DNA of 64,000 nucleotides. Source: Mycobacterium terramassiliense. GTDB taxonomy: Bacteria > Actinomycetota > Actinomycetes > Mycobacteriales > Mycobacteriaceae. Below the pieces are notes generated by a model that saw only the letters and a list, made by a program, of their open reading frames with translations, was not told the origin of the DNA and did no database searches. The stretch spans positions 1,399,772-1,463,771 of the forward strand of contig NZ_LT717701.1 in assembly GCF_900157385.1 (NCBI RefSeq), written 5' to 3'. How positions within the stretch are numbered: position 1 is the stretch's first letter; each line of letters begins with the position of its first letter. Below, in pieces: positions 25,865-34,016 of this stretch. The translations under genes and the position numbers were made by a program.

Positions 25865-27066
25865 GGCCGCTGGAGGGCATCCGCGTCCTGGAGGTGGCGA
25901 TGTACGGCTTCGTCCCGTCGGCGGGCGCGGTCCTTGCCGAATGGGGAGCCGACGTGGTCAAGGTCGAGCACGCCGTGACGGGCGACCCGCAGCGCGGACT
26001 GCGGCAGACCGGCATGTTGCGCGTCGAAGGCGACCCGAACCCCAACATCGAACACGCCAATCGGGGCAAGCGCAGCATCGGACTGGACATGTCGGTGCCC
26101 GAGGGCAGGGAGGTGCTCTACGAGCTGGCCCGCCGGTCCGATGTGTTCCTCACGAGCTTCCTTCCCGCTCATCGGAAGAAGTTCGGCATCGACGTCGATG
26201 ACATTCGTACGGTCAACCCGAACATCGTCTACGCCCGCGGCAGCGCACTCGGCCCGCGCGGCGCCGAGTCGGAAAAGGGCGGCTACGACATGACCGCGTT
26301 CTGGTGCCGCGCCGGCACCGCGGCCACCATCACCCCCGCCGGGATGCCGGGCATGATCGCGCCGCCCGGACCGGCCTACGGCGACACCATCTCCGGCACC
26401 AACCTCGCCGGCGGCATCGCCGCGGCGTTGCTCAAGCGCGAACGCACGGGTGAACCGTCGGTCGTCGATGTGTCGCTGCTGGGTAGCGGCCTGTGGTCGA
26501 TGGGACATACGGTCGCGCTGACAAAGCATCTGGGCCAGCGGATGGAGGCACCGCCGCCGGGTGTGCACGGGGCGCCCAACAATCCGTTGGTGGGGCTCTA
26601 CACCACGTCCGACGGCCGGTACATCTCCTTCGTGATGATGCAGCCCACCAAGTTCTGGGCGGACGTGTGCCGGCACGTCGACCTGCCGGAGTTGGCCGAC
26701 GATCCGCGCTTTGCCACCGCCGAGACGATCGCCGCCAATACCCCGGATGCGGTCGAGAGCTTGACCAAGGCGATCGCAGCCCGCACTCTTGCCGAGTGGA
26801 GCGAACGCTTTGCCACGCTTGCCGGTCCGTGGGCGCCCGTGCAGGACACCTTGCAGGCCGTCGACGACGCTCAGATCCGGGCGAACGAGTACCTGGTTCG
26901 CGCGGGTGAACTGGACCTGGTCGCCAACCCGGTGCAGTTCGACGTCGCGCCGCCGCACACCGGGCCGGCGCCCGGATTCGCCGAGCAGACCGACGAGATC
27001 CTGATGGAGATCGGGCTCGATTGGGACCGCATCATCGAACTCAAGACGGCCGGTGCAGTCACTTGA
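25861..27066 (+). CDS. CaiB/BaiF family CoA-transferase
   Basis: 401 residues, family III CoA-transferase. N-terminal RPLEGIRVLEVAMYGFVPSAG...LAEWGADVVKVE and the catalytic Asp143 in GGYDMTAFW are typical, as is the HLGAPNNPLVGLYTTSDGRYI-like stretch in the C-terminal half. It would move CoA from an acyl-CoA donor onto a carboxylic acid. Coupled to the aldehyde dehydrogenase gene by ATGA, it fits the step after aldehyde oxidation. A racemase role is less likely, because the His-Asp pair of methylacyl-CoA racemases is absent at the equivalent place (compare 54743-55819). Confidence 0.88.
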   Translation: MRPLEGIRVLEVAMYGFVPSAGAVLAEWGADVVKVEHAVTGDPQRGLRQTGMLRVEGDPNPNIEHANRGKRSIGLDMSVPEGREVLYELARRSDVFLTSFLPAHRKKFGIDVDDIRTVNPNIVYARGSALGPRGAESEKGGYDMTAFWCRAGTAATITPAGMPGMIAPPGPAYGDTISGTNLAGGIAAALLKRERTGEPSVVDVSLLGSGLWSMGHTVALTKHLGQRMEAPPPGVHGAPNNPLVGLYTTSDGRYISFVMMQPTKFWADVCRHVDLPELADDPRFATAETIAANTPDAVESLTKAIAARTLAEWSERFATLAGPWAPVQDTLQAVDDAQIRANEYLVRAGELDLVANPVQFDVAPPHTGPAPGFAEQTDEILMEIGLDWDRIIELKTAGAVT

Positions 27067-27191
27067 GAACTACAGGACCGGAGCTGTGTCAAACGTTCGA
27101 GCCGAACGGCGCTTTTCGCCCGATGGGCTGTCCGATAACGGTTTTAAATTTTTCATTCCACCAGGACGCGGCATGAGTCATAATCGCCGGA

Positions 27192-27225
27192 CGCTTCAAG
27201 ACAGTGGGCCCCTCGTTTTGAAGCG
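27192..27225. promoter_or_regulatory. 8-bp inverted repeat in the yrbE/mce promoter region
   Basis: CGCTTCAA (27192-27199) and TTGAAGCG (27218-27225) are exact reverse complements with an 18-bp gap. They sit in the 367-bp region 27067-27433 before the mce operon, which also holds an AT-rich tract near 27140-27160 and a small open frame. An operator for an unknown regulator is possible. Confidence 0.4.
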
Positions 27226-27255
27226 CCAACTCACGCGACAGAACGGAGGTGTGGC

Positions 27256-27450
27256 GTGAGGATGGTAGCGGTTGCCGCGCCAGAGGCAGACGCCGGAATG
27301 TCGCTGCCCGCTACGTATTTCGCCGTCGGCAGCATGCGTTCGTGGCCGTCGGTCCGGCCGAATACCCGGCAGCCCGCGCTTCGGAAAAGCGTGCAGAACA
27401 AGACTATCGGTCTCGAAACGCCGCGAGGGGCTGATGTCGATGGCGACTAA
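27256..27450 (+). CDS. Possible small leader ORF (64 aa) before yrbEA
   Basis: GTG at 27256 has a strong GGAGG six bases upstream. The frame encodes 64 residues (MRMVAVAAPEADAGMSLP at the start) and ends at 27450, overlapping the first codons of yrbEA. I do not recognise the product. It may be a true small gene, a leader coupled to yrbEA translation, or chance; the ribosome-binding site is the only positive evidence. Confidence 0.3.
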   Translation: MRMVAVAAPEADAGMSLPATYFAVGSMRSWPSVRPNTRQPALRKSVQNKTIGLETPRGADVDGD

Positions 27451-28255
27451 GCGGGCCGGCCCGGAGCGATGGACCGGCGGGATCTCGCTCGGGCGGGGCT
27501 CCAAGCCGATGGAGGCGGTCGGGGGGCTGTTCGCGATGTCGGCGGATGCGATCAAGTTCGCGTTCCGCCGTCCGTGGCAGTGGCGTGAGTTCCTGGAGCA
27601 GTCGTGGTTCATCGCGCGCGTCGCGCTTGCGCCCACGCTGTTGGTGGCCATTCCGTTCACCGTCCTGGTCAGCTTCACGCTCAATATCTTGTTGCGCGAG
27701 CTGGGCGCCGCGGACTTGTCCGGGGCCGGGGCCGCTTTCGGCGCGGTGACCCAGGTCGGCCCTCTGGTGACCGTGTTGATCGTCGCGGGCGCCGGCTCCA
27801 CCGCCATGTGCGCGGATCTGGGTTCGCGGACCATCCGCGAGGAGATCGACGCGATGGAGGTGCTGGGCATCAACCCGGTGCAGCGCCTGGTGACCCCGCG
27901 CATGCTGGCCGCGGGCCTGGTGGCGCTGCTGCTCAACAGCCTGGTCGTCATCATCGGCATCGTGGGGGGCTATGTCTTTTCGGTGTTCGTCCAAGACGTC
28001 AATCCGGGTGCATTCGCCGCGGGGATCACGCTGCTGACCGGCGTTCCCGAGGTGGTCATTTCGTGCGTCAAGGCAGCGCTTTTCGGCCTGATCGCCGGTT
28101 TGGTCGCGTGCTACCGGGGGCTGACGGTGTCCGGCGGCGCCAAGGCCGTGGGCAACGCCGTCAACGAGACGGTGGTGTACGCGTTCATGTCGCTGTTCGT
28201 GGTGAATGTCGTTGTCACAGCGATCGGCATCCGAATGTCAACCAAGGGCCACTGA
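27434..28255 (+). CDS. yrbEA: YrbE-type permease, first subunit of the Mce transporter (YrbEA)
   Basis: 273-residue MlaE/YrbE permease. Several membrane helices (VALAPTLLVAIPFTVLVSF, VGPLVTVLIVAGAGSTAM, LVALLLNSLVVIIGIVGGYV, TVVYAFMSLFVVNVVVTAI) and the family loop EEIDAMEVLGINPVQRLVTPR. It forms the inner-membrane channel of an Mce lipid importer, driven by a shared ATPase (MceG) encoded elsewhere. ATG at 27434 is 3 bp from GAGGGG; ATG at 27440 would have better spacing (9 bp). Upstream open frame is not supported. Confidence 0.9.
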   Translation: MSMATKRAGPERWTGGISLGRGSKPMEAVGGLFAMSADAIKFAFRRPWQWREFLEQSWFIARVALAPTLLVAIPFTVLVSFTLNILLRELGAADLSGAGAAFGAVTQVGPLVTVLIVAGAGSTAMCADLGSRTIREEIDAMEVLGINPVQRLVTPRMLAAGLVALLLNSLVVIIGIVGGYVFSVFVQDVNPGAFAAGITLLTGVPEVVISCVKAALFGLIAGLVACYRGLTVSGGAKAVGNAVNETVVYAFMSLFVVNVVVTAIGIRMSTKGH

Positions 28256-28274
28256 GGAGGTGTAGGGAAAGACC

Positions 28275-29123
28275 GTGATCACGCTACGCGCCACCTATCC
28301 GCGCCTGACGCGACAACTCGACAAGCCGGTCGCCACCCTGAGCCGAATCGGCGATCACACGCTGTTTTACGGTCAGGCGTTGGCCGGGGTTCCTTTCGCC
28401 GTCCGTCATTACCGGCGGGAAGTCATCCGGCTCATCGCCGAAATCAGCATGGGCGCGGGGACTTTGGCCATGATCGGCGGCACGCTGGTCATCGTCGGCT
28501 TCTTGACGCTGGCCGCCGGCGGCACCCTGGCGGTCCAGGGCTACAGCTCGCTGGGCAATATCGGCATCGAGGCGCTGACCGGGTTCTTGGCGGCCTTCAT
28601 CAACGTTCGCATCGCGGCGCCGATCGTTGCGGGAATCGGCTTGGCGGCCACCTTCGGTGCCGGCGTGACCGCGCAGCTGGGTGCCATGCGCATCAACGAA
28701 GAGATCGACGCGCTGGAATCCATGGCCATCCGGCCGATTTCATATCTTGTCAGCACCAGGATCGCGGCGGGAATGATAGCGATCACGCCGTTGTATTCCA
28801 TCGCCGTCATCCTGTCGTTCTTCGCCAGCCAATTCACGACCGTGGTCTTGTTCGGCCAATCCGGCGGCCTGTATCAGCACTATTTCTCGACGTTCCTCAA
28901 CCCGATCGACTTGCTGTGGTCGTTTTTGCAAGCGGTGCTGATGGCGATCACGATCTTGTTGATTCACACGTATTTCGGCTACTTTGCTTCGGGCGGACCG
29001 GCCGGTGTCGGTGTGGCGACCGGCAACGCGGTGCGAACCTCGTTGATCGTGGTCGTGTCGGTGACGCTGCTCGTCTCGCTGTCCATCTACGGCACCAACG
29101 GCAACTTCAACCTGTCGGGCTAG
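28275..29123 (+). CDS. yrbEB: YrbE-type permease, second subunit of the Mce transporter (YrbEB)
   Basis: 282 residues, second MlaE-family permease. Conserved loop INEEIDALESMAIRPISYLVSTR and about five helices, ending VVSVTLLVSLSIYGTNG. It pairs with YrbEA to make the permease heterodimer. GTG at 28275, 19 bp after yrbEA, with GGAGGTG in between. It is followed after 19 bp by mceA. Confidence 0.92.
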   Translation: MITLRATYPRLTRQLDKPVATLSRIGDHTLFYGQALAGVPFAVRHYRREVIRLIAEISMGAGTLAMIGGTLVIVGFLTLAAGGTLAVQGYSSLGNIGIEALTGFLAAFINVRIAAPIVAGIGLAATFGAGVTAQLGAMRINEEIDALESMAIRPISYLVSTRIAAGMIAITPLYSIAVILSFFASQFTTVVLFGQSGGLYQHYFSTFLNPIDLLWSFLQAVLMAITILLIHTYFGYFASGGPAGVGVATGNAVRTSLIVVVSVTLLVSLSIYGTNGNFNLSG

Positions 29124-29142
29124 GGAGGGTGGTGAAAGGACA

Positions 29143-30420
29143 ATGACGCGTAACCTCGGGCCGGGCCCGATCCATCGATCCGAAACCACCAGTGCCGCAC
29201 GACCTGTCGCCGCGTCACCCGGCCGCCATTTCGGCGTGCAGTCCTACGCGCGTCCCCTGGCCGGGCTGGTGACCATCGTCCTGATCGGCCTGATCTTCGC
29301 CGTCGCGGTAGGCCTTTTCCAAGGCTCCTTCACGACGAGCGTGCCCGTCACCGTCGTCTCGCCGCGCGCCGGCCTGGTGATGAACCCGGACGCCAAGGTG
29401 AAGATGCGCGGCGTCGAGGTCGGAAAGGTCGCCTCGATCGACGTGCGGCCGAACGGCGAAGCCGTCCTGCACCTTGCGATGCAACCGTCGCAGATGCACC
29501 TCATTCCGGCCAACGTGCTCGTCGATATCGCGTCGACGACGGTGTTTGGCGCCAAGTTCATTGAACTGGTGCCGCCCGCCGAGCCGTCGGCGCAGCCGCT
29601 GCGCGCCGGCCAAGTCCTCGAGGGCAAACACGTCACCGTCGAAATCAACACGGTATTCCAGCAACTCACGTCGCTGTTGTCGACGATCGATCCGGCCAAG
29701 CTCAACGAGACCCTGGGCGGCATAGCGTCGGCGGTCAACGGCCGCGGCCACAAGATCGGCCAGATGCTGCGCGATCTGGATTCCTTCCTGGCCACCCAGG
29801 AGCCCAGCCTTCCCGCGCTGAGTCACGACCTCGAGGCGCTGCCCGCGGTGAGCGAGGCCTACGCCGACGCGGCGCCGCACCTGCTCGCCACGGCCGACAA
29901 TGCCGTCCGGATCAGCAAGTCGATCGTCGACGAGCAACAGAACCTGGACGCGTTCCTGATCAGCTCGATCGGCTTGGCGGACCTGGGCAATGACGTGGTG
30001 GGCGGGAACAGGCAGGCGCTGACCGATGACCTGCACCTGCTGGCGCCGACCACCGACCTGCTCAACCAGTACCACCAGGCGCTGTACTGCGGCATCGCCG
30101 GGTCGCTGGGGAACCTGCACGCGCCGGACCTGCCCGAGCCGATGGTCAAGGTGACCGTCGTCCTCGGCCTCGGCGCCGAGCGCTACCGCTACCCGTCCAA
30201 CCTGCCCAAGGTTGCGGCGACCGGCGGTCCGCAGTGCATGGATCTTCCGGTGGTGCCCTTCGACGTTGCGCCGCCGTTCGTGGTGACGGACAACGGCTCC
30301 AATCCGACGCAGTACGGCAACCAGCAACTGCTGCTCAACTCCGATGCGCTCAAGCAGTTGCTGTACGGGCCGCTCGACGGGCCCCCTCGCAACACGATGC
30401 AGATCGGAATGCCCGGATGA
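29143..30420 (+). CDS. mceA: Mce family protein A
   Basis: 425 residues. One N-terminal membrane helix (about 41-58, GLVTIVLIGLIFAVAVGLF), then the MCE/MlaD domain (VTVVSPRAGLVMNPDAKVKMRGVEVGKVASI), then a long helical region and a C-terminal domain (GNLHAPDLPEPMVKVTV). The six Mce proteins are thought to form a hexameric needle or tunnel across the periplasm carrying lipids to the YrbE permease. ATG at 29143; the stop overlaps mceB. A Pro-rich tail is absent. The paralogue number (mce1-mce7) cannot be fixed from the sequence alone. Confidence 0.93.
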   Translation: MTRNLGPGPIHRSETTSAARPVAASPGRHFGVQSYARPLAGLVTIVLIGLIFAVAVGLFQGSFTTSVPVTVVSPRAGLVMNPDAKVKMRGVEVGKVASIDVRPNGEAVLHLAMQPSQMHLIPANVLVDIASTTVFGAKFIELVPPAEPSAQPLRAGQVLEGKHVTVEINTVFQQLTSLLSTIDPAKLNETLGGIASAVNGRGHKIGQMLRDLDSFLATQEPSLPALSHDLEALPAVSEAYADAAPHLLATADNAVRISKSIVDEQQNLDAFLISSIGLADLGNDVVGGNRQALTDDLHLLAPTTDLLNQYHQALYCGIAGSLGNLHAPDLPEPMVKVTVVLGLGAERYRYPSNLPKVAATGGPQCMDLPVVPFDVAPPFVVTDNGSNPTQYGNQQLLLNSDALKQLLYGPLDGPPRNTMQIGMPG

Positions 30421-31457
30421 CGGGCTCGCGCGGGATGATCCTCAAGTTCGGGACGTTCGCCACGGTGATGGTTGTGCTGACCGTGTTCTTGTTCTTCATC
30501 TTCGGGCAGTACACCACCGGTTCGACGAACGGATATTCGGCGCTCTTCACCGACGTGTCGCGGCTGAAGCCGGGACAGACGGTGCGCGTGGCCGGGATTC
30601 GGGTGGGCACGGTCAACAGCGTCAGCCTGCGCGCCGACAAGAAGGTCGTGGTGAAGTTCGACGCGGACCGCAGCGTGGTGCTCACCACCGGCACCCGCGC
30701 CCAGGTTCGGTACCTGAACCTGGTCGGTGATCGCTACCTCGAGCTCGTCGACGGACCCGGATCCACCAAGGTGCTGCCGGCCGGGGCGGAGATCCCGATC
30801 GATCGCACCGCGCCGGCCCTCGACATCGATCTGCTGCTCGGCGGGCTGAAACCCGTTACCCAGGGCCTCAATCCGCAGGACGTCAACGCGCTCAGCGCGG
30901 CGCTCATCCAGGTCTTCCAGGGCGAGGGCGGAACCCTGCAGTCGCTGCTGTCGAAGTCGACGTCGTTTTCCAACACGCTGGCCGACAACAACCAGACGGT
31001 GCAGGAGCTGATCGACAACCTCAACACCGTGGTGGCCACCGTCGACAAGGACGGCACCAAGTTCTCCGGCGCCATCGACCGGCTGGAGAAACTGGTCAGT
31101 GGATTCGACCAGGACCGCGACACCATCGGTACCGCGATCACCGCCCTGGACAACGGGACCGCCTCGATCGCCGATCTGCTCACCCGCGCCCGCCCGCCGC
31201 TGGCCGCCACGGTGGACCAGACGAGTCGGCTGGCCCCGCTGCTGGACCAGGACAAGAACCTCGTCGACACCTCGCTGCAGAAGTTGCCGCACAACTACCG
31301 CAAACTGCTCAGGCTCGGTGCGTACGGCGCCTGGTTCCCCTACTACCTGTGCGGACTGGCGCTGCGTGTGTCCGATCTGCAGTACCGCACCGTGGAAGTG
31401 GGCATCAAGCACCAGACCACCGGGCGTTGCGCGGAACCGAAGGATCCCGATGAATAA
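30417..31457 (+). CDS. mceB: Mce family protein B
   Basis: 346 residues. N-terminal helix (FGTFATVMVVLTVFLFFIFGQY), MCE domain (FTDVSRLKPGQTVRVAGIRVGTVNSV), then helical repeats and a C-terminal Cys-containing segment (YYLCGLALRVSDLQYRTVE). No signal cleavage site; anchored with the bulk outside. ATG at 30417 lies in the mceA stop, and the end overlaps mceC by 8 bp. The typical MceB length is about 340, so it is complete. Confidence 0.93.
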   Translation: MTGSRGMILKFGTFATVMVVLTVFLFFIFGQYTTGSTNGYSALFTDVSRLKPGQTVRVAGIRVGTVNSVSLRADKKVVVKFDADRSVVLTTGTRAQVRYLNLVGDRYLELVDGPGSTKVLPAGAEIPIDRTAPALDIDLLLGGLKPVTQGLNPQDVNALSAALIQVFQGEGGTLQSLLSKSTSFSNTLADNNQTVQELIDNLNTVVATVDKDGTKFSGAIDRLEKLVSGFDQDRDTIGTAITALDNGTASIADLLTRARPPLAATVDQTSRLAPLLDQDKNLVDTSLQKLPHNYRKLLRLGAYGAWFPYYLCGLALRVSDLQYRTVEVGIKHQTTGRCAEPKDPDE

Positions 31458-32532
31458 GTATCGCGGAGCGGGCCTCATCAAGGCCGGATTCATTGGCGCC
31501 GTTCTGATCGCGCTGATCATCGCCGTCGGGCTGAACCCCGATCAGCTGGTACAGCGGGCCACCACGGTCCGCTACCAGGCGCTGTTCGCCGATGCCGGCG
31601 GCCTCGCACTCGGCAACGACGTGACCATCTCGGGAATCAAGGTCGGCAGCGTGACGGGCATGTCGCTGCAGCACGGCGACGTGCTGGTGACGTTCACCGC
31701 CAAGGGCAATGTCCTGCTCGGCTCGGCCAGCACCGCACACATCAAGACCGGTTCGCTGCTGGGGCAGCGGGTGCTCACGGTCGACTCGGCGGGCACCGGC
31801 AACTTGCATCCGATGGCCGTCATCCCAGTGTCACGCACCTCCTCGCCGTACTCGCTGTCCGAGGCCGTCAGCGATCTGACGACCGACCTGCAGGGAACCA
31901 ACACCGAGTCACTCAACCAGTCCCTTGACACGCTGTCGGCGACGCTGAATCAGGTTGCGCCGCAACTGGGTCCGGCGTTCGACGGGATCAGCCGACTGTC
32001 CCAGACTCTCAACGCCCGCAACCAGACACTCGGGCAGCTGCTCAAGGGCGCCGCCGATGTCACCGGCGTCCTCGGGCAACGCAGCCAGCAGCTCAACACG
32101 CTGATCCTCAACGCCAACGATTTGTTGTCGATGCTGGTGGCGCGGCGGCAGGCGATCGTGCGCCTGTTGGCCAGCACGTCCGCGGTGGCCAGGCAGCTGT
32201 CCGGCGTGGTGCATGACAACGAAGCGAAGCTGGCGCCGTCGCTGGAGAAGCTGAACTCGGTGACGGCGGTCCTGGAAAAGAACCGCGACAATCTCGCCAA
32301 AGCGCTTCCGGGACTGGCGAAGTACGAGCTGACGCAGGGAGAGACCGTTTCGAGCGGCTACTACTACAACCCGTTCATCCCCAACCTCTTCCAGCTGGAA
32401 TTCTTCCAGTGGTTGTTCGACTACGCCTTCGGGTTCCGCGCCTACGGCGCCCCGGGTCAACCCCCCGACACCGCCGGGCCACGGGCCTTCTTCCCGTTCC
32501 CGTTCAACGAGGACCCGGGAGGGCGGCCATGA
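31450..32532 (+). CDS. mceC: Mce family protein C
   Basis: 360 residues. N-terminal helix (AGFIGAVLIALIIAVGL), MCE domain (YQALFADAGGLALGNDVTISGIKVGSVTGM), then coiled helical region. It ends in a short Pro/Phe-rich tail (GPRAFFPFPFNEDPGGRP), shorter than the Pro-rich tails of many MceC proteins. Overlaps mceB at its start and mceD at its end (ATGA), so translation is coupled along the operon. Confidence 0.93.
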   Translation: MNKYRGAGLIKAGFIGAVLIALIIAVGLNPDQLVQRATTVRYQALFADAGGLALGNDVTISGIKVGSVTGMSLQHGDVLVTFTAKGNVLLGSASTAHIKTGSLLGQRVLTVDSAGTGNLHPMAVIPVSRTSSPYSLSEAVSDLTTDLQGTNTESLNQSLDTLSATLNQVAPQLGPAFDGISRLSQTLNARNQTLGQLLKGAADVTGVLGQRSQQLNTLILNANDLLSMLVARRQAIVRLLASTSAVARQLSGVVHDNEAKLAPSLEKLNSVTAVLEKNRDNLAKALPGLAKYELTQGETVSSGYYYNPFIPNLFQLEFFQWLFDYAFGFRAYGAPGQPPDTAGPRAFFPFPFNEDPGGRP

Positions 32533-34004
32533 CGGGACTCCGGGCGATGCCGCGCAACAAGCTCAAGGCGGGACTGGCGATCGTGCTGGCGGGGCTCGTC
32601 GTTGTCGGCGCGGCGATCGCCATCCGTAACACCTTCTTTCGCCCGACGACGATCACCGCCTACTTCCCCACCGCCACCGCGATCTATCCGGGCGACGACG
32701 TGCGGGTGTCCGGCATGAAGGTCGGCACCATCGCGTCCATTCGTCCGGAGGGGACCCGGGCGAAGCTGGTGATGCACGTCGATCGCAACGTGCCCATTCC
32801 CGCGGACGCGAAGGCGGTGATCGTCGCCCAGAACCTGGTGGCGGCGCGCTACGTGCAGCTCACCCCGGCCTACCGGACGAGCGGCCCCACCATGCACGAC
32901 GGCGGGGTGATCCCGATCGAACGGACGGCGGTGCCCGTCGAATGGGACCAGGTCAAGGACCAATTGATGCGTCTGGCAACGGAATTGGGTCCCAACAGCA
33001 AGGTGTCCACCCCGTCGGTCGCGCGGTTCATCGACAGCGCGGCCGACGCGTTGGGTGGCGGCAACGGCGAGAAGCTGCGCCAGACGCTGGCCCAACTGTC
33101 CGGGGTGGCCCGGGTCTTCGCCGAGGGCAGCGGCAACCTCGTGGACATCATCAAGAATCTGCAGTCCTTCATCGGGGCCCTGCGCGACAGCAACGTTCAG
33201 ATCGTGCAGTTCGACAACCGGCTGGCCACGCTGACCAGCGTGCTCGACGACAACAAGTCTGATTTGGACGCGGCGCTGACGGACCTGTCGAGCGCGGTCG
33301 GTGAGGTGCAGCGGTTCATCGCGGGCAGTCGCGATGCGACCTCGGAGCAGGTCTCGCGATTGGCCGACGTGACGCAGATACTCGTCGACCAGAAGACGGC
33401 GTTGAAGAACGTGCTGCACATCTCGCCGACGGCGCTGGCGAACGCCTACAACGCCTACGACCCGGACTCCGGGAACATCCGCGGTGGCGTCGGCCTGCAG
33501 AACTTCACCAACCCCACGTACGCTTGGTGCGCCGGCATCGGGGCCATCGAAAACGTCACCGCCGTCGAGACGGGCAAGCTGTGCGGCTTGTATCTGAGCC
33601 CGGCGCTGAAGGTGTTCAACCCCAACTTCATCGTCAACTTCAACTACCTTCCGATTCCGGTCAACCCGATCCTGTCCCCGTCGTTCGCCCCGGAAAACGT
33701 CGTCTACAGCGAGGACCGGCTGAAGCCCGGCGGGGAGGGCCCCAGGCCCGGCCCGCCCTTGCTACCGCCGGCCGTCTCCGCGTACACGGGGCTGCCGGGC
33801 GACCCGGTGGGACCGCCGGGTTCGGTGCCCCTGGGGCGCATACCCGGCGGTCCCACCGGGTCCGGGTTCGGTGCCCCTGGGGCGCATACCCGGCGCGGCG
33901 ATGCCCGAGCCCCCGCCGGGCGAACCGCCGCCCGCCGCAGCGCCGCCCGCCTCACCGCCGCCGGCCGCCCCGGCGAACCTTCAGGACATGTTGCTGCCGG
34001 GTGA
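32529..34004 (+). CDS. mceD: Mce family protein D with frameshifted C-terminal tail
   Basis: 491 residues as read. N-terminal helix (LKAGLAIVLAGLVVVGAAIAI), MCE domain (YFPTATAIYPGDDVRVSGMKVGTIASI) and the helical region are normal, up to PGDPVGPPGSVPLGRIPGG. A duplication at 33816-33895 then shifts the frame by one, and the last 45 or so residues (SGFGAPGAHTRRG onward) are Arg/Ala-rich and unlike an Mce tail. The other frame continues as a Pro-rich tail AMPEPPPGEPPPAAAPP to LLPGEGAQP and stops at 34018-34020, overlapping the mceE ATG like the other junctions. So the ancestral protein was probably 481 residues. Confidence 0.88.
   Translation: MTGLRAMPRNKLKAGLAIVLAGLVVVGAAIAIRNTFFRPTTITAYFPTATAIYPGDDVRVSGMKVGTIASIRPEGTRAKLVMHVDRNVPIPADAKAVIVAQNLVAARYVQLTPAYRTSGPTMHDGGVIPIERTAVPVEWDQVKDQLMRLATELGPNSKVSTPSVARFIDSAADALGGGNGEKLRQTLAQLSGVARVFAEGSGNLVDIIKNLQSFIGALRDSNVQIVQFDNRLATLTSVLDDNKSDLDAALTDLSSAVGEVQRFIAGSRDATSEQVSRLADVTQILVDQKTALKNVLHISPTALANAYNAYDPDSGNIRGGVGLQNFTNPTYAWCAGIGAIENVTAVETGKLCGLYLSPALKVFNPNFIVNFNYLPIPVNPILSPSFAPENVVYSEDRLKPGGEGPRPGPPLLPPAVSAYTGLPGDPVGPPGSVPLGRIPGGPTGSGFGAPGAHTRRGDARAPAGRTAARRSAARLTAAGRPGEPSGHVAAG
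33816..33895. repeat. 34-bp direct repeat with 46-bp period in the mceD tail
   Basis: The 34 bases at 33816-33849 recur exactly at 33862-33895. The 46-bp offset is not a multiple of three, so the extra copy moves mceD out of frame. Removing one 46-bp unit joins the MceD body to the Pro-rich reading frame. Confidence 0.9.
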
Positions 34005-34016
34005 AGGAGCGCAACC

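Noticed and set aside
27272-28255. 327-residue YrbEA starting at 27272
   Set aside because: Extra N-terminal residues are Arg-rich and lack family similarity. ATG 27434 or 27440 gives the normal length.
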